From: an uncultured Bacilli bacterium
GTDB taxonomy: Bacteria > Bacillota_I > Bacilli_A > RF39 > UBA660
DNA: 64,000 bases
NCBI GenBank assembly: GCA_947629655.1
Contig: CANREL010000003.1
Coordinates: 62,001 to 126,000 of the forward strand
Direction: 5' to 3'
The notes beneath the pieces were generated by a model that was given only the letters and a program-made list of their open reading frames with translations, did not search any database and had not been told where the DNA came from. The stretch's first letter is position 1; the number at the start of each line of letters is the position of its first letter. A program made the translations under genes and the position numbers. Positions 8,878-18,248 of the stretch are shown piece by piece.

Positions 8878-10020
8878 TTGAAGAAATTTGTAGTTATTTT
8901 GTTAATTAATATAGTGTTTTTTAGTAGTATTAGAATTGTTAATGCGGAAGAAGATTTACTTAAGAATGCTAAAGCGGGTCTTTTGATGGAAGCAAATAGT
9001 GGAGAAATTATTTATGAGAAAAATAAAGATGAACAAGTAGCGGTGGCATCGATGACAAAGATGGTCGGTTTAATAATCATCATGGAAAAATTGGAAAGTG
9101 GGGAATTGACTTTAGATCAAATTGTGACAGCTAGTAAGAATGCGAGTGGTATGGGAGGTTCACAGATCTATTTAGAAACTGGTGAAAAGATGACTGTCAA
9201 AGATATGATAAAAGGAATTACCATGGCTAGTGCTAATGATGCAACTGTTGCAATGGCTGAAAAGATTGCTGGTAGTGAGAGTAAATTTGTAGCAATGATG
9301 AATTCTAAAGTTAAGGAATTAGGTCTTAAAAATACACATTTTGTCAATGCGACTGGATTGGATGAAGAAAATCATTATTCCAGTGCTCATGACATGGGTT
9401 TGATTGCTAAAGAGTTATTGAAACATGAACAGATACTTGATTTTACTTCAGTGTATGAAGATTATTTACGAGTTGATACACCTAATAAATTTTGGCTTGT
9501 GAACACTAATAAATTAGTTAGGTTGTATGAAGGAGCTGACGGTTTAAAAACTGGTTTTACAGATAATGCTGGTTACTGTATGGCCGTTACAGCTAAACGT
9601 GATGGAATGCGATTAATCGCCATTGTATTAGGGGAAGAAAAGGGAAGTACTAGAAATGAAGAAACAGCGGAATTATTAGATTATGGCTTTAATACTTATA
9701 AAGTTGTAACTCTAAAAGAAAAGGATAAGGTTGTCGATAAGATAGAGTTTGACAAGAGTAATAAAAAAGAAATTGATATATATTTGGAAAAAGATGCCTC
9801 TATTTTAATGAAACAGAGTGAGAATGGTTCAGGATATGATACTGAGGTAAAACTAAATGATATTAAATTGCCATTAAAAAGTGGTGATGTAGTTGGTAAG
9901 TTATTGATTAAAAGAGAACGTGACGTCGTTGATGAAATTAATCTCATCGTTAAAGATGACGTCTATTCTAAAAATTTCTTTCAACTATATCTAGAAGTTT
10001 TAAAAGATACATTTGTCTAA
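8878..10020 (+). CDS. dacF: Serine-type D-alanyl-D-alanine carboxypeptidase (DacA/DacF family)
   Basis: This penicillin-binding protein 5-like enzyme removes the terminal D-Ala from wall pentapeptides. The product is 380 residues, with a signal peptide (residues 1-23, cleavage after VNA) and the three catalytic motifs: S58-MTK, S118-AN and K224-TG. The PBP5 C-terminal beta domain follows. The likely start is TTG 8878, after AGAGGTGA; a GTG at 8869 overlaps that site. In B. subtilis the related dacF precedes the spoIIA operon. Here the sporulation cluster lies 11.5 kb downstream on the same strand, which is why I use the name dacF; a vegetative DacA role is equally possible. Confidence 0.88.
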   Translation: MKKFVVILLINIVFFSSIRIVNAEEDLLKNAKAGLLMEANSGEIIYEKNKDEQVAVASMTKMVGLIIIMEKLESGELTLDQIVTASKNASGMGGSQIYLETGEKMTVKDMIKGITMASANDATVAMAEKIAGSESKFVAMMNSKVKELGLKNTHFVNATGLDEENHYSSAHDMGLIAKELLKHEQILDFTSVYEDYLRVDTPNKFWLVNTNKLVRLYEGADGLKTGFTDNAGYCMAVTAKRDGMRLIAIVLGEEKGSTRNEETAELLDYGFNTYKVVTLKEKDKVVDKIEFDKSNKKEIDIYLEKDASILMKQSENGSGYDTEVKLNDIKLPLKSGDVVGKLLIKRERDVVDEINLIVKDDVYSKNFFQLYLEVLKDTFV

Positions 10021-10031
10021 TGTATCTTTTT
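10002..10031 (+). terminator. Terminator overlapping the dacF stop codon
   Basis: An 11-base stem AAAAGATACAT / ATGTATCTTTT is followed by further T. Its 5' arm lies in the last codons of dacF, a space-saving arrangement seen repeatedly in this window. Confidence 0.88.
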
Positions 10032-10109
10032 GTTTACACCCAATTCGTAAATTTACATTATCATTTTACTTATATTGATGTATAATTATTATGAATAGGG
10101 ATGATGAAG

Positions 10110-10973
10110 ATGAAATTAGAATTCAAAGTTTTGATTTATAGTATGATTAATAATTTAGTCATTTCAATAATTAAAGTCATTGGTGGATTTATATATGGAT
10201 TAGGTTCTCTAATGGCTGATGGTTTACACACTTTTAGTGATTTCGTAACGGATATAGTATGTCTAATCGGTTCTAAAATATCGAAAAAGAAACCGACAAA
10301 ATATCATCCTTTTGGATTTGGTAAAGTTGAATATTTAACTAATCTCTTTGTAGGAATAGTTCTTTTCCTTTTAGGTATTTACATCATAATCAGTGCCTTT
10401 TTCAAAGAATCGGTAATACCACCTTTGTCATTACTATTTTTATTAATTGGTGTTTTCTTATTAAAAGTCATCGCTATAGTAATAATGCATAAGATTGGGG
10501 AAGATATAAATAGTGGTGTATTAATCACATCAGTTGAAGAATCTAAAGCGGACTTATATTCTTCAATTGGAGTCATGATAATAACCGTTTTACTTCAATT
10601 TTCAGATAGAATAGAAATATTAAAATATTGTGATATCGTCGGTTCAATTTTGATTGGTTTAATAGTTTTAAAAACTTCTCTTAAAATATTAGTTGATAAT
10701 TCTCTATCATTAATTGGGGAAGTTGATGATGATGAGAATGCGATTAATAAAGTTAAAGAATGCTTATCTGATAAAAAGATTAAGGACTGTGATATAGAAT
10801 TGATCAAGTATGGTTCATATTATAAGTTGCAGTTGGATTTGGAATTAGATCCTAAATTGAGCCTTAGACAAATTACTAATTTGGTTAATAAATTGCGAAA
10901 ATCTCTATTGCGTCATCGCTCTTTAAAGATTAAGTATGTCACCATATATGTCACAAATAAATTAGAAAGATAG
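10110..10973 (+). CDS. Cation diffusion facilitator metal exporter
   Basis: Members of this family expel divalent metals (Zn2+, Mn2+, Fe2+, Co2+) by proton antiport across the plasma membrane. The 287-residue protein begins with the family hallmark segment, a helix ending in GSLMADGLHTFSDFVTD, where the ADGLHTFSD motif carries metal ligands. YHPFGFGKVEYL (HPxGxxKxE) follows, then SKADLYSS with the second ligand pair in altered form (HxxxD appears as SKADLYSSIG). There are six membrane segments and a C-terminal cytoplasmic ferredoxin-like domain. The start is probably ATG 10110; ATG 10101 is possible. It leads an operon with the next two genes. Confidence 0.9.
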   Translation: MKLEFKVLIYSMINNLVISIIKVIGGFIYGLGSLMADGLHTFSDFVTDIVCLIGSKISKKKPTKYHPFGFGKVEYLTNLFVGIVLFLLGIYIIISAFFKESVIPPLSLLFLLIGVFLLKVIAIVIMHKIGEDINSGVLITSVEESKADLYSSIGVMIITVLLQFSDRIEILKYCDIVGSILIGLIVLKTSLKILVDNSLSLIGEVDDDENAINKVKECLSDKKIKDCDIELIKYGSYYKLQLDLELDPKLSLRQITNLVNKLRKSLLRHRSLKIKYVTIYVTNKLER

Positions 10974-10994
10974 ATATTAATGAGTTGGTGAAAG

Positions 10995-12119
10995 ATGAAA
11001 GAATTGTTTTATGAAATAATAAAAGAAGCAAGAGATGGACATATAGTGATTGGTGAAGAAGTATGGCCAATTGGATTTAATTCTGTCATATATGAAAAAG
11101 AAAAAAAGGTTAAAAGTAATTTTTCTCGTGCTAATCTATCGACATTAGTAGTAAAAGATTTAGATAAATTTATGGAAAAACTAGATGAGTATATGAGCAT
11201 GGAAATTAGTAGTGGTAAAAAAGTTTCTTTTTTGAATGATCGAGATAATTTAAAATTGATATTGTCATACTTATTTGTTAATGCGACGACGGAGGACTTT
11301 TTGAATCCAATTGATTATCTCAATAGAAAAATTGATTATTTAAAAGATGATACATTTGAAAATTATGATTTAAAGCGAGAACTTGATGATGATTTATTAG
11401 GATGTTTTTTAAGTGTTCACAATGAAAAACAGACTGTTATGATGGAGACACCTAATAAGATGTGTTTTGAAATAAGTGATGGTAAAAATGTTTATCTCTT
11501 ACCAACGATTTCTTATGGGTTTCATAAATTGCCCAATGGTCAAGAGTGTTGTTACATATATAGTCTTTTAAATCCAAAATTAAAAAGTAATAGCGATGAA
11601 GAAAATAAATTTCAAAAGATGATAGCACGTAAACTTTATAAAGTTAATAAAGGTGTTTTAGAAGAAGAAAGTGATGAGTATCGCGAATACGTTAATGGCA
11701 CTAAAGATGATCAATACTATCCTGAAAATATTTCAGATGTCTCACCATCGGCAGTTATCTCTTTGAGTATTTTTATGGAGATGTTAAAAGAAAAGAATGT
11801 TGAAGAAATTCGTGGTGTTTCTTATTTACCACTTCGTTATCTATCGCGCAATCTAGCAGCTGGTGAAGTTGATGATGAAGCAAAAAGAGAAAGTTTAAAT
11901 AGGAGAAATGACAAGATTCAAGCAAATATCACGGATAAGTTCATCAGAACTTTTAGAAGAGTAGCTTTTCATCGCGGTGATGTCACAGTTTCTTCATATC
12001 CCTATGAATTTGATGAATTTGTTCACGTCCAATTAGCTAGAGAAAATACAAAAGTAAACAATGAATTCTTAGCGACTTTCACCAAATCTGTTGAAAAAAG
12101 TGATTCCATGACTAGGTAG
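10995..12119 (+). CDS. Uncharacterised 374-residue protein
   Basis: I do not recognise this protein. It is hydrophilic and acidic, with no signal peptide or membrane segment, so it is probably cytoplasmic. Scattered cysteines (including an adjacent pair, ECCYIY) form no clear metal-binding pattern. The C-terminal third contains RNLAAGEVDDEAKRESLNRR and AFHRGDVTVSSYPYEFDEF, which look well ordered. The start ATG lies 21 bases after the CDF exporter and follows GTTGGTGA. The stop is 11 bases before the VOC protein, whose AGGAGG overlaps its last codon. The tight three-gene operon suggests a link to the metal exporter, but no function can be assigned. Confidence 0.75.
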   Translation: MKELFYEIIKEARDGHIVIGEEVWPIGFNSVIYEKEKKVKSNFSRANLSTLVVKDLDKFMEKLDEYMSMEISSGKKVSFLNDRDNLKLILSYLFVNATTEDFLNPIDYLNRKIDYLKDDTFENYDLKRELDDDLLGCFLSVHNEKQTVMMETPNKMCFEISDGKNVYLLPTISYGFHKLPNGQECCYIYSLLNPKLKSNSDEENKFQKMIARKLYKVNKGVLEEESDEYREYVNGTKDDQYYPENISDVSPSAVISLSIFMEMLKEKNVEEIRGVSYLPLRYLSRNLAAGEVDDEAKRESLNRRNDKIQANITDKFIRTFRRVAFHRGDVTVSSYPYEFDEFVHVQLARENTKVNNEFLATFTKSVEKSDSMTR

Positions 12120-12130
12120 GAGGTCTTTTT

Positions 12131-12520
12131 GTGAAATTTAATAAATTAATACCGGAGTTATCAGTCACTAGTATTGATAGAAGTAAAGAGTTTTATTTGA
12201 TGTTAGGTTTTAGAGTTATCTATGAGAGAACGCATGATAAATTTTGCTTTTTAGAACTAGAAGATGTTCAAATAATGATTGAAGAAGTTAATGATAATTG
12301 GAATGTTGGAGAACTGTGTTATCCCTTTGGAAGAGGAATAAATTTGAGTATGGAGATCAAGAATTTTGATGATGTGTATCAAAGAATTGTTGCCAATAAA
12401 TATCCACTTTTTAAAGATGTCATGAAAAATGAATATGTCGTCAATGATGAAGTATATGTCGATTCAGAATTTTTAGTTCAAGATCCAGATGGGTATTTAT
12501 TAAGATTTAGTAAAAGTTGA
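12131..12520 (+). CDS. VOC (glyoxalase/bleomycin-resistance fold) protein
   Basis: This 129-residue protein has the vicinal-oxygen-chelate fold. The N-terminal half reads LIPELSVTSIDRSKEFYLMLGF, the classic first beta-alpha-beta module. The C-terminal half ends in FLVQDPDGYLLRFSKS, the usual closing strand. VOC proteins include glyoxalases, dioxygenases and antibiotic-binding proteins. Single-domain members like this often dimerise, and many have no known substrate. The start is GTG, 8 bases after AGGAGG. It is the last gene of the operon led by the CDF exporter and is followed by a terminator. Confidence 0.85.
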   Translation: MKFNKLIPELSVTSIDRSKEFYLMLGFRVIYERTHDKFCFLELEDVQIMIEEVNDNWNVGELCYPFGRGINLSMEIKNFDDVYQRIVANKYPLFKDVMKNEYVVNDEVYVDSEFLVQDPDGYLLRFSKS

Positions 12521-12549
12521 CAAAATTTATTATATAGATAAATTTATTA

Positions 12550-12573
12550 GACACTTAAAGTGTCTATTTTTTG
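12550..12573 (+). terminator. Terminator after the VOC gene
   Basis: The stem AGACACTT / AAGTGTCT is followed by ATTTTTT. Confidence 0.85.
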
Positions 12574-12657
12574 TTAAATTTTACTGTAAACAAAATTATT
12601 TCGTTTTTATTTGATATAATAGTTTTAGTTGTTTAAAAGGATGATCGAGGTGTAGTG

Positions 12658-13041
12658 ATGAAAGAGATAAAGGTAGTGGCAGCATTGATAGAGAAAAGTG
12701 AAAAAGTCTTAATCGCTCAAAGATCATATGGTGATTTGAAGGGAAAATGGGAATTCCCAGGAGGCAAAGTAGAAAAGAATGAAAGAGAAGAAGATGCCAT
12801 CTATCGCGAGATATTAGAGGAGTTGAACATCTCTATAAAGTGTGACAATTTTGTTTGTAGTAGTGTCTTTTCATATCCTGATAAAAAAGTGGAACTACGA
12901 TTATATCACTGCACTTATCTGAGTGGTGAAGTAGTACTAAATGCGCATTCGTCTTATGTTTTTGTCGATAAAAATTTACTATTATCATATGATTTAGCAC
13001 CAGCGGATATCGATTTAGCGAAATATGTTGCGGCTAATTAA
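12658..13041 (+). CDS. Nudix hydrolase, MutT/8-oxo-dGTPase type
   Basis: This 127-residue enzyme probably hydrolyses oxidised nucleotides such as 8-oxo-dGTP, keeping them out of DNA. The Nudix box is complete around residues 37-59: GGKVEKNEREEDAIYREILEE fits Gx5Ex7REUxEExGU except that Asn replaces the final Gly (ELNISI). The start of the protein (VVAALIEKSEKVLIAQRS) and KWEFPGGK match MutT-like enzymes. ATG 12658 follows GAGGTG; a GTG directly upstream (12655) is less well spaced. It is monocistronic, with terminators on both sides. Confidence 0.88.
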   Translation: MKEIKVVAALIEKSEKVLIAQRSYGDLKGKWEFPGGKVEKNEREEDAIYREILEELNISIKCDNFVCSSVFSYPDKKVELRLYHCTYLSGEVVLNAHSSYVFVDKNLLLSYDLAPADIDLAKYVAAN

Positions 13042-13052
13042 TATAATTATAT

Positions 13053-13079
13053 AGAGAAGATAATTCTTCTCTTTTTTTG
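13053..13079 (+). terminator. Terminator after the Nudix gene
   Basis: The stem AGAGAAGA / TCTTCTCT with a TAAT loop is followed by seven T. Confidence 0.88.
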
Positions 13080-13119
13080 TGATAGAATTGTGTAATTTTG
13101 TTTTTATTATCAATATTGG

Positions 13120-13148
13120 TTGACTAGTAATAACGGTTTTGTTAGAAT
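13120..13148 (+). promoter_or_regulatory. Sigma-A promoter of the marR-ABC operon
   Basis: TTGACT (13120-13125) and TAGAAT (13143-13148) are 17 bases apart, about 30 bases upstream of the marR start. A MarR family operator would be expected to overlap this region, but I see no convincing inverted repeat. Confidence 0.7.
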
Positions 13149-13181
13149 TACTTTTGTTAGGTACCTTACAGGAGGTGGATC

Positions 13182-13637
13182 ATGCAAAGAATTGTTGGAC
13201 ATGAAATAAAAACGCTTGATAATTTAATAACGCGTAAAGTTATTAGGAGAGTTAAAAAACAAAAGGAAAAGGCATTAACTCCTGTACAAATTAGAATTGT
13301 TAAGTATTTGTATGACAATCGCGATAAAGATATCTTTCAAAGAGATATTGAAAAAAAGATTGCCGTTAGGAGAAGTACTGCTTCAGAGATTCTAAAAGTA
13401 ATGGAAAAAAATGGAATGATAAAGAGAGTCGATATTAAAGATGACTTAAGAGTAAAAAAGATCATTTTAGTTGATGATTACGTAAAAAGAATTGATGAAT
13501 TAGAAAAAAATATTGATGATTTTCAAAGAGAATTATTACAAGGTATCAATAGTGAAGATTTGGATATTTTCTTTTCGGTAGTCGATAAGATGAAAGAGAA
13601 TTTATCTAGAAATGATGAGGAGGATAAAAATGTTTAA
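13182..13637 (+). CDS. MarR-family transcriptional regulator
   Basis: This 151-residue winged-helix protein has a helix-turn-helix at about residues 60-90 (QRDIEKKIAVRRSTASEILKVM) followed by the wing KRVDIKDDLRVKKIILV, typical of MarR repressors. N- and C-terminal helices form the dimer interface. The gene starts with ATG after GGAGGTGG. It overlaps the first ABC transporter gene by 8 bases, so regulator and exporter are translationally coupled. MarR genes placed this way usually repress their own operon and release it when a drug or toxic ligand binds; that is inference here. Confidence 0.9.
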   Translation: MQRIVGHEIKTLDNLITRKVIRRVKKQKEKALTPVQIRIVKYLYDNRDKDIFQRDIEKKIAVRRSTASEILKVMEKNGMIKRVDIKDDLRVKKIILVDDYVKRIDELEKNIDDFQRELLQGINSEDLDIFFSVVDKMKENLSRNDEEDKNV

Positions 13638-15390
13638 GTTATTGAAGAGATTGAGTAAAAAAGATTTAGTTTTAATAATTATCAGTTTTGCTTTTATCTT
13701 TTTTCAAGTTTGGGTTGATTTAAAATTACCGGATTACATGTCAGAAATTACGGTTTTAATTCAAACTGAAGGGAGTTCGATGAGTGATATTTTAGTTCAA
13801 GGCGGATATATGATGTTATGTGCTTTGGGTAGTTTAATATCAGCTTTTATAGTTGGTTATTTTGCGTCTTTTGTCGCTGCTAATTTTTCTAAAAATATAA
13901 GAAGAAGTATTTTTAAAAAAGTAGAAAATTTTAGTATGAGTGAAATAAAGAAGTTTTCCACTAGTAGTCTAATTACGAGAACTACTAATGATGTTACACA
14001 AGTAGAAATGCTCATTGCGATGGGAATGCAACTCATGATGCGTGCGCCAATCATGGCCATTTGGGCTGTATCTAAGATTTTGAATAAAAGTTTTGAATGG
14101 AGTATGTTGACAGCTGGATGTGTGGCAATATTATTGTTCACAATCATAGTTTTAATGATCATTGTCTTACCAAGATTTGAGAAAGTTCAAAAATTGATTG
14201 ATAGTGTCAATGGAGTAACGCGTGAAAATTTAACTGGTATTAGAGTAATCAGAGCATTTAATGCAGAAAAATATCAAGAGGACAGATTTGAAAAAGTTAA
14301 TGGTGAATTGACAAAGATGCAGTTGTTCAATCAGAGATGTTTTGCTATTTTGAATCCGATTATGAATATCGTCATGAATGGATTGACGCTCGGTATTTAC
14401 TTCATAGGAGCATTCTTGATAAATGGAGCAGGGATGGTTGATAAGATGACGATGTTTAGTAATATGGTCGTTTTCACTAGTTATGGAATGCAAGTTATCA
14501 TGTCATTTTTGATGTTAGCTATGATCTTTATGATCATTCCTCGTGTACAGGTATCAGCTAAAAGAATTAATGCAGTTCTAGATGAAGAATTGACAATAAA
14601 AGATGGTGATTTTGCTGGTGATACTAAAGAGACTGGAACAGTTGAATTTAAACACGTATCATTTAAGTATCCTGATGCTGATGAATATTTATTAAGGGAT
14701 ATATCTTTTAAAGTTAAGAAAGGTGAAGTCATTGCTTTTATCGGATCAACTGGTTCAGGAAAGAGTACACTGATAAATTTAGTACCAAGATTTTATGATG
14801 TCACTGATGGAGAAATACTTGTTGATGGCGTTAACGTCAAAGATTATAAATTAGATGCTTTACACAATAAATTGGGTTATGTTCCACAACGTGCAGTGAT
14901 GTTTACAGGAACGGTATCTTCTAATGTCAGTTATGGTGATAATGGAAAAGAAGATATAACTTCCAATAAAATAAAAGAAGCTATTGAAGTAGCTCAAGGA
15001 ACAGAATTTGTGGAAAAAATGGATAAGACTTACGACAGTCATATTGCTAGAGGTGGAACAAATATCAGTGGTGGTCAAAAACAACGTCTTGCCATTGCAC
15101 GTGCTATAGCTCGTGATCCAGAGATATACATATTTGATGATTCTTTCTCAGCTCTTGACTACAAAACTGACTCTATCTTGCGTAAAGAATTAAAAAAATA
15201 TACTAAAGATGCTACTAGTATGATCGTTGCTCAAAGAATAGGTACAGTTTTAAATGCTGATAAAATTGTCGTTTTGGACAAAGGTGAATGTGTGGGAATT
15301 GGAACGCATAAAGAATTGTTAAAAAAATGTGAGATCTATAGAGAGATAGCTCTATCACAATTGTCAAAGGAGGAGTTAGAAAATGCCTAG
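13630..15390 (+). CDS. ABC multidrug exporter, half-transporter with degenerate ATP site
   Basis: This type IV ABC exporter subunit (586 residues) has six membrane segments followed by one nucleotide-binding domain. Walker A is GSTGSGKST (about residue 372) and the signature is NISGGQKQR. Walker B reads IFDDS, with Asp where the catalytic Glu normally stands. The switch-loop His is Gln (MIVAQRIGT). These changes mark the non-catalytic partner of heterodimers such as TM287/288 and BmrC/BmrD. ATG 13630 follows AGGAGGA; the in-frame ATG at 13612 lies before that site. The stop overlaps the next ABC gene by 8 bases, supporting a one-to-one complex. The substrate is unknown. Confidence 0.92.
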   Translation: MFKLLKRLSKKDLVLIIISFAFIFFQVWVDLKLPDYMSEITVLIQTEGSSMSDILVQGGYMMLCALGSLISAFIVGYFASFVAANFSKNIRRSIFKKVENFSMSEIKKFSTSSLITRTTNDVTQVEMLIAMGMQLMMRAPIMAIWAVSKILNKSFEWSMLTAGCVAILLFTIIVLMIIVLPRFEKVQKLIDSVNGVTRENLTGIRVIRAFNAEKYQEDRFEKVNGELTKMQLFNQRCFAILNPIMNIVMNGLTLGIYFIGAFLINGAGMVDKMTMFSNMVVFTSYGMQVIMSFLMLAMIFMIIPRVQVSAKRINAVLDEELTIKDGDFAGDTKETGTVEFKHVSFKYPDADEYLLRDISFKVKKGEVIAFIGSTGSGKSTLINLVPRFYDVTDGEILVDGVNVKDYKLDALHNKLGYVPQRAVMFTGTVSSNVSYGDNGKEDITSNKIKEAIEVAQGTEFVEKMDKTYDSHIARGGTNISGGQKQRLAIARAIARDPEIYIFDDSFSALDYKTDSILRKELKKYTKDATSMIVAQRIGTVLNADKIVVLDKGECVGIGTHKELLKKCEIYREIALSQLSKEELENA

Positions 15391-17323
15391 ACGTGGACCA
15401 CGAATACCGGAAAAATCTAAAGATTTTAAAGGTTCAATGAAAAGATTATTTTCCAGTTTAGATAAATGGCGTTATCTACTTATCTTTTCATTAATTTTAG
15501 CTATGATAAGCGCTATTTTAGCACTTATTGCTCCTAATCGTTTATCTGATTTGACTGATACTATAACTGATGGTTTAGTACCAAATGTCAATGAAGAAAA
15601 AATGACAGAAATAATGAATGATCCTAATATTTCGATGGAAGATAAGATGAAAGCTGGCGAGATATTAGCGACTATTAATGATGAGAATGCTCTTGAAAAA
15701 ATAGATTCTTTACCAACATCTATTTATGAAGAGATAAAACCAGAAATTGATATAGATAAAGTCAAAGAAATTTCTTTACTTTTATTAATCCTTTATTCTG
15801 TGAGTGCTGTTTTGAGTTATGTTCAATCTTTTTCGATGTCAACTATCTCTAATAATTTTGCAAAAGGTTTACGTACTAAAATCAGTACTAAAATAAATAA
15901 ATTACCACTTAAATATTTTGATAATCATGAAACGGGAAATGTCTTATCAATTGTTACGAATGATGTCGATACTATTGCCATGAATATGAATAACAGTTTG
16001 GCATCTCTTGTCACTGCAGTAACACTATTCATCGGTTCTGTAATCATGATGTTCTATACTAACTGGATAATGGCTATAACAGCAATTCTTTCCAGTCTAA
16101 TAGGATTTGGATTCATGGGATTGATTTTAGGAAAATCCCAAAAATATTTCATTCAAAGACAAGTAGAATTGGGTAATTTAAATGGTTATATCGAAGAGAT
16201 GTATTCTGGACATAATGTCGTCAAAGCTTATAATGGTGATAAGAGAGCTATTAAAGAGTTTGATGAATTGAATGAGAAATTGTACACTTGTAATCGCAAG
16301 AGTCAATTCTTATCTGGATTAATGCAACCGATCATGATGTTTGTCGGTAACTTTGGATATGTAGCTGTTTGTGTTGTCGGTGCTCTTTTGACGATGAATG
16401 ATATCATCTCGTTTGGTGTCATTGTAGCATTTATGATATATGTCAGAATGTTTACTAATCCATTATCACAAATCGCTCAAGCTATGACTTCTCTTCAATC
16501 GACCGCAGCTGCTAGTGAGAGAGTATTTGATTTTGTCGATGAAAAAGAGATGAGTAACCAAGACAATCTAACACATCATTTAGATAAGTCTAAAGTTAAG
16601 GGAAAAATTGAATTTAAAAATGTCAAATTCGGTTATGACAAAGATAAAACTATTATTAAAGATTTCAGTGCTCTTGCTCAACCCGGTGAAAAAATTGCGA
16701 TAGTTGGTCCAACTGGAGCTGGTAAGACGACGATGGTTAACTTGCTCATGAAGTTCTATGAGTTGAATAAGGGAGATATCTTTATTGATGGTGTGGCAAC
16801 TAGTGATTTAACCCGTGAAAATGTTCACGATTTATTCGTAATGGTTTTACAAGATACGTGGTTGTTTGAAGGAACTGTTCGTGACAATATCAAATTTAAT
16901 AAACAAGATGTATCAGATGAAGAAATATGGGAAGCATTAAAGGTAGTAGGAGTTGATCACTTTGTCAAAACTTTGCCAAATGGTATCGATACTGTTCTAA
17001 AAGATGATGAAAGTATTTCAGCTGGACAAAAGCAATTGTTGACCATTGCACGTGGAATGATTGCCGATGCACCATTTCTAATTTTGGATGAAGCAACTAG
17101 TAATGTTGATACACGAACAGAAGAATTAGTTCAAAAAGCCATGGACAAATTGACTGAAGGAAGAACTAGTTTCATAATAGCGCACCGTTTATCAACAATT
17201 AAAAATGCTGATTTGATATTAGTGATGAAAGATGGTAATATAATAGAACAAGGAAATCATGATGAATTGATAGAAAAAAATGGGTTTTATGCAGAACTTT
17301 ATAATTCCCAATTTCAAAATTAG
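15383..17323 (+). CDS. ABC multidrug exporter, partner half-transporter with catalytic Walker B
   Basis: The second subunit (646 residues) has six membrane segments and one ATPase domain. An insertion of about 60 mostly charged residues lies between the first two membrane helices (about residues 60-125), probably outside the cell. Walker A is GPTGAGKTT (about residue 442), Walker B is ILDEATS with the catalytic Glu, and the switch His is intact (IIAHRLST). The signature is SISAGQKQ, with Ala for the first Gly of LSGGQ. Together with the preceding gene this gives one degenerate and one working ATP site, as in TM287/288. Its ribosome site AAGGAGG lies inside the preceding gene. Confidence 0.92.
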   Translation: MPRRGPRIPEKSKDFKGSMKRLFSSLDKWRYLLIFSLILAMISAILALIAPNRLSDLTDTITDGLVPNVNEEKMTEIMNDPNISMEDKMKAGEILATINDENALEKIDSLPTSIYEEIKPEIDIDKVKEISLLLLILYSVSAVLSYVQSFSMSTISNNFAKGLRTKISTKINKLPLKYFDNHETGNVLSIVTNDVDTIAMNMNNSLASLVTAVTLFIGSVIMMFYTNWIMAITAILSSLIGFGFMGLILGKSQKYFIQRQVELGNLNGYIEEMYSGHNVVKAYNGDKRAIKEFDELNEKLYTCNRKSQFLSGLMQPIMMFVGNFGYVAVCVVGALLTMNDIISFGVIVAFMIYVRMFTNPLSQIAQAMTSLQSTAAASERVFDFVDEKEMSNQDNLTHHLDKSKVKGKIEFKNVKFGYDKDKTIIKDFSALAQPGEKIAIVGPTGAGKTTMVNLLMKFYELNKGDIFIDGVATSDLTRENVHDLFVMVLQDTWLFEGTVRDNIKFNKQDVSDEEIWEALKVVGVDHFVKTLPNGIDTVLKDDESISAGQKQLLTIARGMIADAPFLILDEATSNVDTRTEELVQKAMDKLTEGRTSFIIAHRLSTIKNADLILVMKDGNIIEQGNHDELIEKNGFYAELYNSQFQN

Positions 17324-17331
17324 GAGAATTT

Positions 17332-18183
17332 ATGGATGGTTTATTTAAAAGAGTTTTAGCTTATTTAATTGATATGATTTTAGTTTCTTTTGTCGTGAGT
17401 AGTATCGCTTCTTCGCATTTAGTTAATTTTCAACTAGATGATTATGAAAAAAATTATAAAGAATATGCTGAAGTAGTAACTTCTTATTATGAACATCGCA
17501 ATAATAAAATTAAAAGCTGTGATGATTTAGCTAAAGCTATTAAAGATAAAAAATTAACTGAAGAAAAATATGTCTCACGTTATGAAAAGATTACTGAAGA
17601 TAAAGAAGAGTTAAAAGATGAATTCGATTCCAAGTGTTTAGTCATCGTCGATGATTATAACAGTGCGAAGATGAGTGATGATGAATATAGAGAAGAGATT
17701 AAATATTTATCTTATAATGTTGAAAAAAAATTGACTTTTACTTACTTGACTAATGTCATTACTTGTATTCTTTACTTCGTCTTCTTCCAAGGATTTACTG
17801 GTGGACAGACATTGGGTAAAAAGATTATGCGTTTGAAGGTAGTATCTTATGATGATAGTGAAGTTAGTTATAAACAACTATTCATAAGAACACTATTCTT
17901 ATACAGTACGGTCTATAATTTTATTGTAGCGATCTCTGCTCACTTAGTACCACTAAATTTCTTTTATGAAGTATCCAATGTATTGTATTTCATAAACTAT
18001 ACATTATCCATAGTCCTTCTCTTCACTGTTAGTACTAATTATAAGCGAAGAGGATTACACGATATAGTTGCTAAGACGAGAGTTAAAATGATGGATTTCA
18101 AAGGTAATGAGATCGAAGAAAAATACTTTTTTAATACGAATAGTAAAAAAGAAGTAAAAAATAAATCCCATAAACGTAAATAA
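17332..18183 (+). CDS. RDD-family membrane protein
   Basis: RDD proteins are small membrane proteins of mostly unknown role; some are linked to Na+ tolerance or transport. The 283-residue protein opens with the family segment LFKRVLAYLIDMILVSFVV (Arg and Asp in place). A charged, helical insertion of about 90 residues follows (about 35-125), then two or three further membrane segments with TGGQTLGKKIMRLKVV, another family signature. RRGLHDIVAKTRV (about 233-245) is also typical. The gene starts 9 bases after the ABC exporter and ends the marR operon. Its inclusion suggests an accessory part in export, which is inference. Confidence 0.88.
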   Translation: MDGLFKRVLAYLIDMILVSFVVSSIASSHLVNFQLDDYEKNYKEYAEVVTSYYEHRNNKIKSCDDLAKAIKDKKLTEEKYVSRYEKITEDKEELKDEFDSKCLVIVDDYNSAKMSDDEYREEIKYLSYNVEKKLTFTYLTNVITCILYFVFFQGFTGGQTLGKKIMRLKVVSYDDSEVSYKQLFIRTLFLYSTVYNFIVAISAHLVPLNFFYEVSNVLYFINYTLSIVLLFTVSTNYKRRGLHDIVAKTRVKMMDFKGNEIEEKYFFNTNSKKEVKNKSHKRK

Positions 18184-18185
18184 TT

Positions 18186-18215
18186 AAAGAGATACTATTA
18201 AGTATTTCTTTTTTT
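18186..18215 (+). terminator. Terminator after the RDD gene
   Basis: The stem AAAGAGATACT / AGTATTTCTTT with an ATTA loop is followed by T. A TATAAT element begins within the next 10 bases and probably drives the next gene. Confidence 0.85.
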
Positions 18216-18248
18216 GTGGTATAATTTATCTATAATAGAGGTGTGTTC

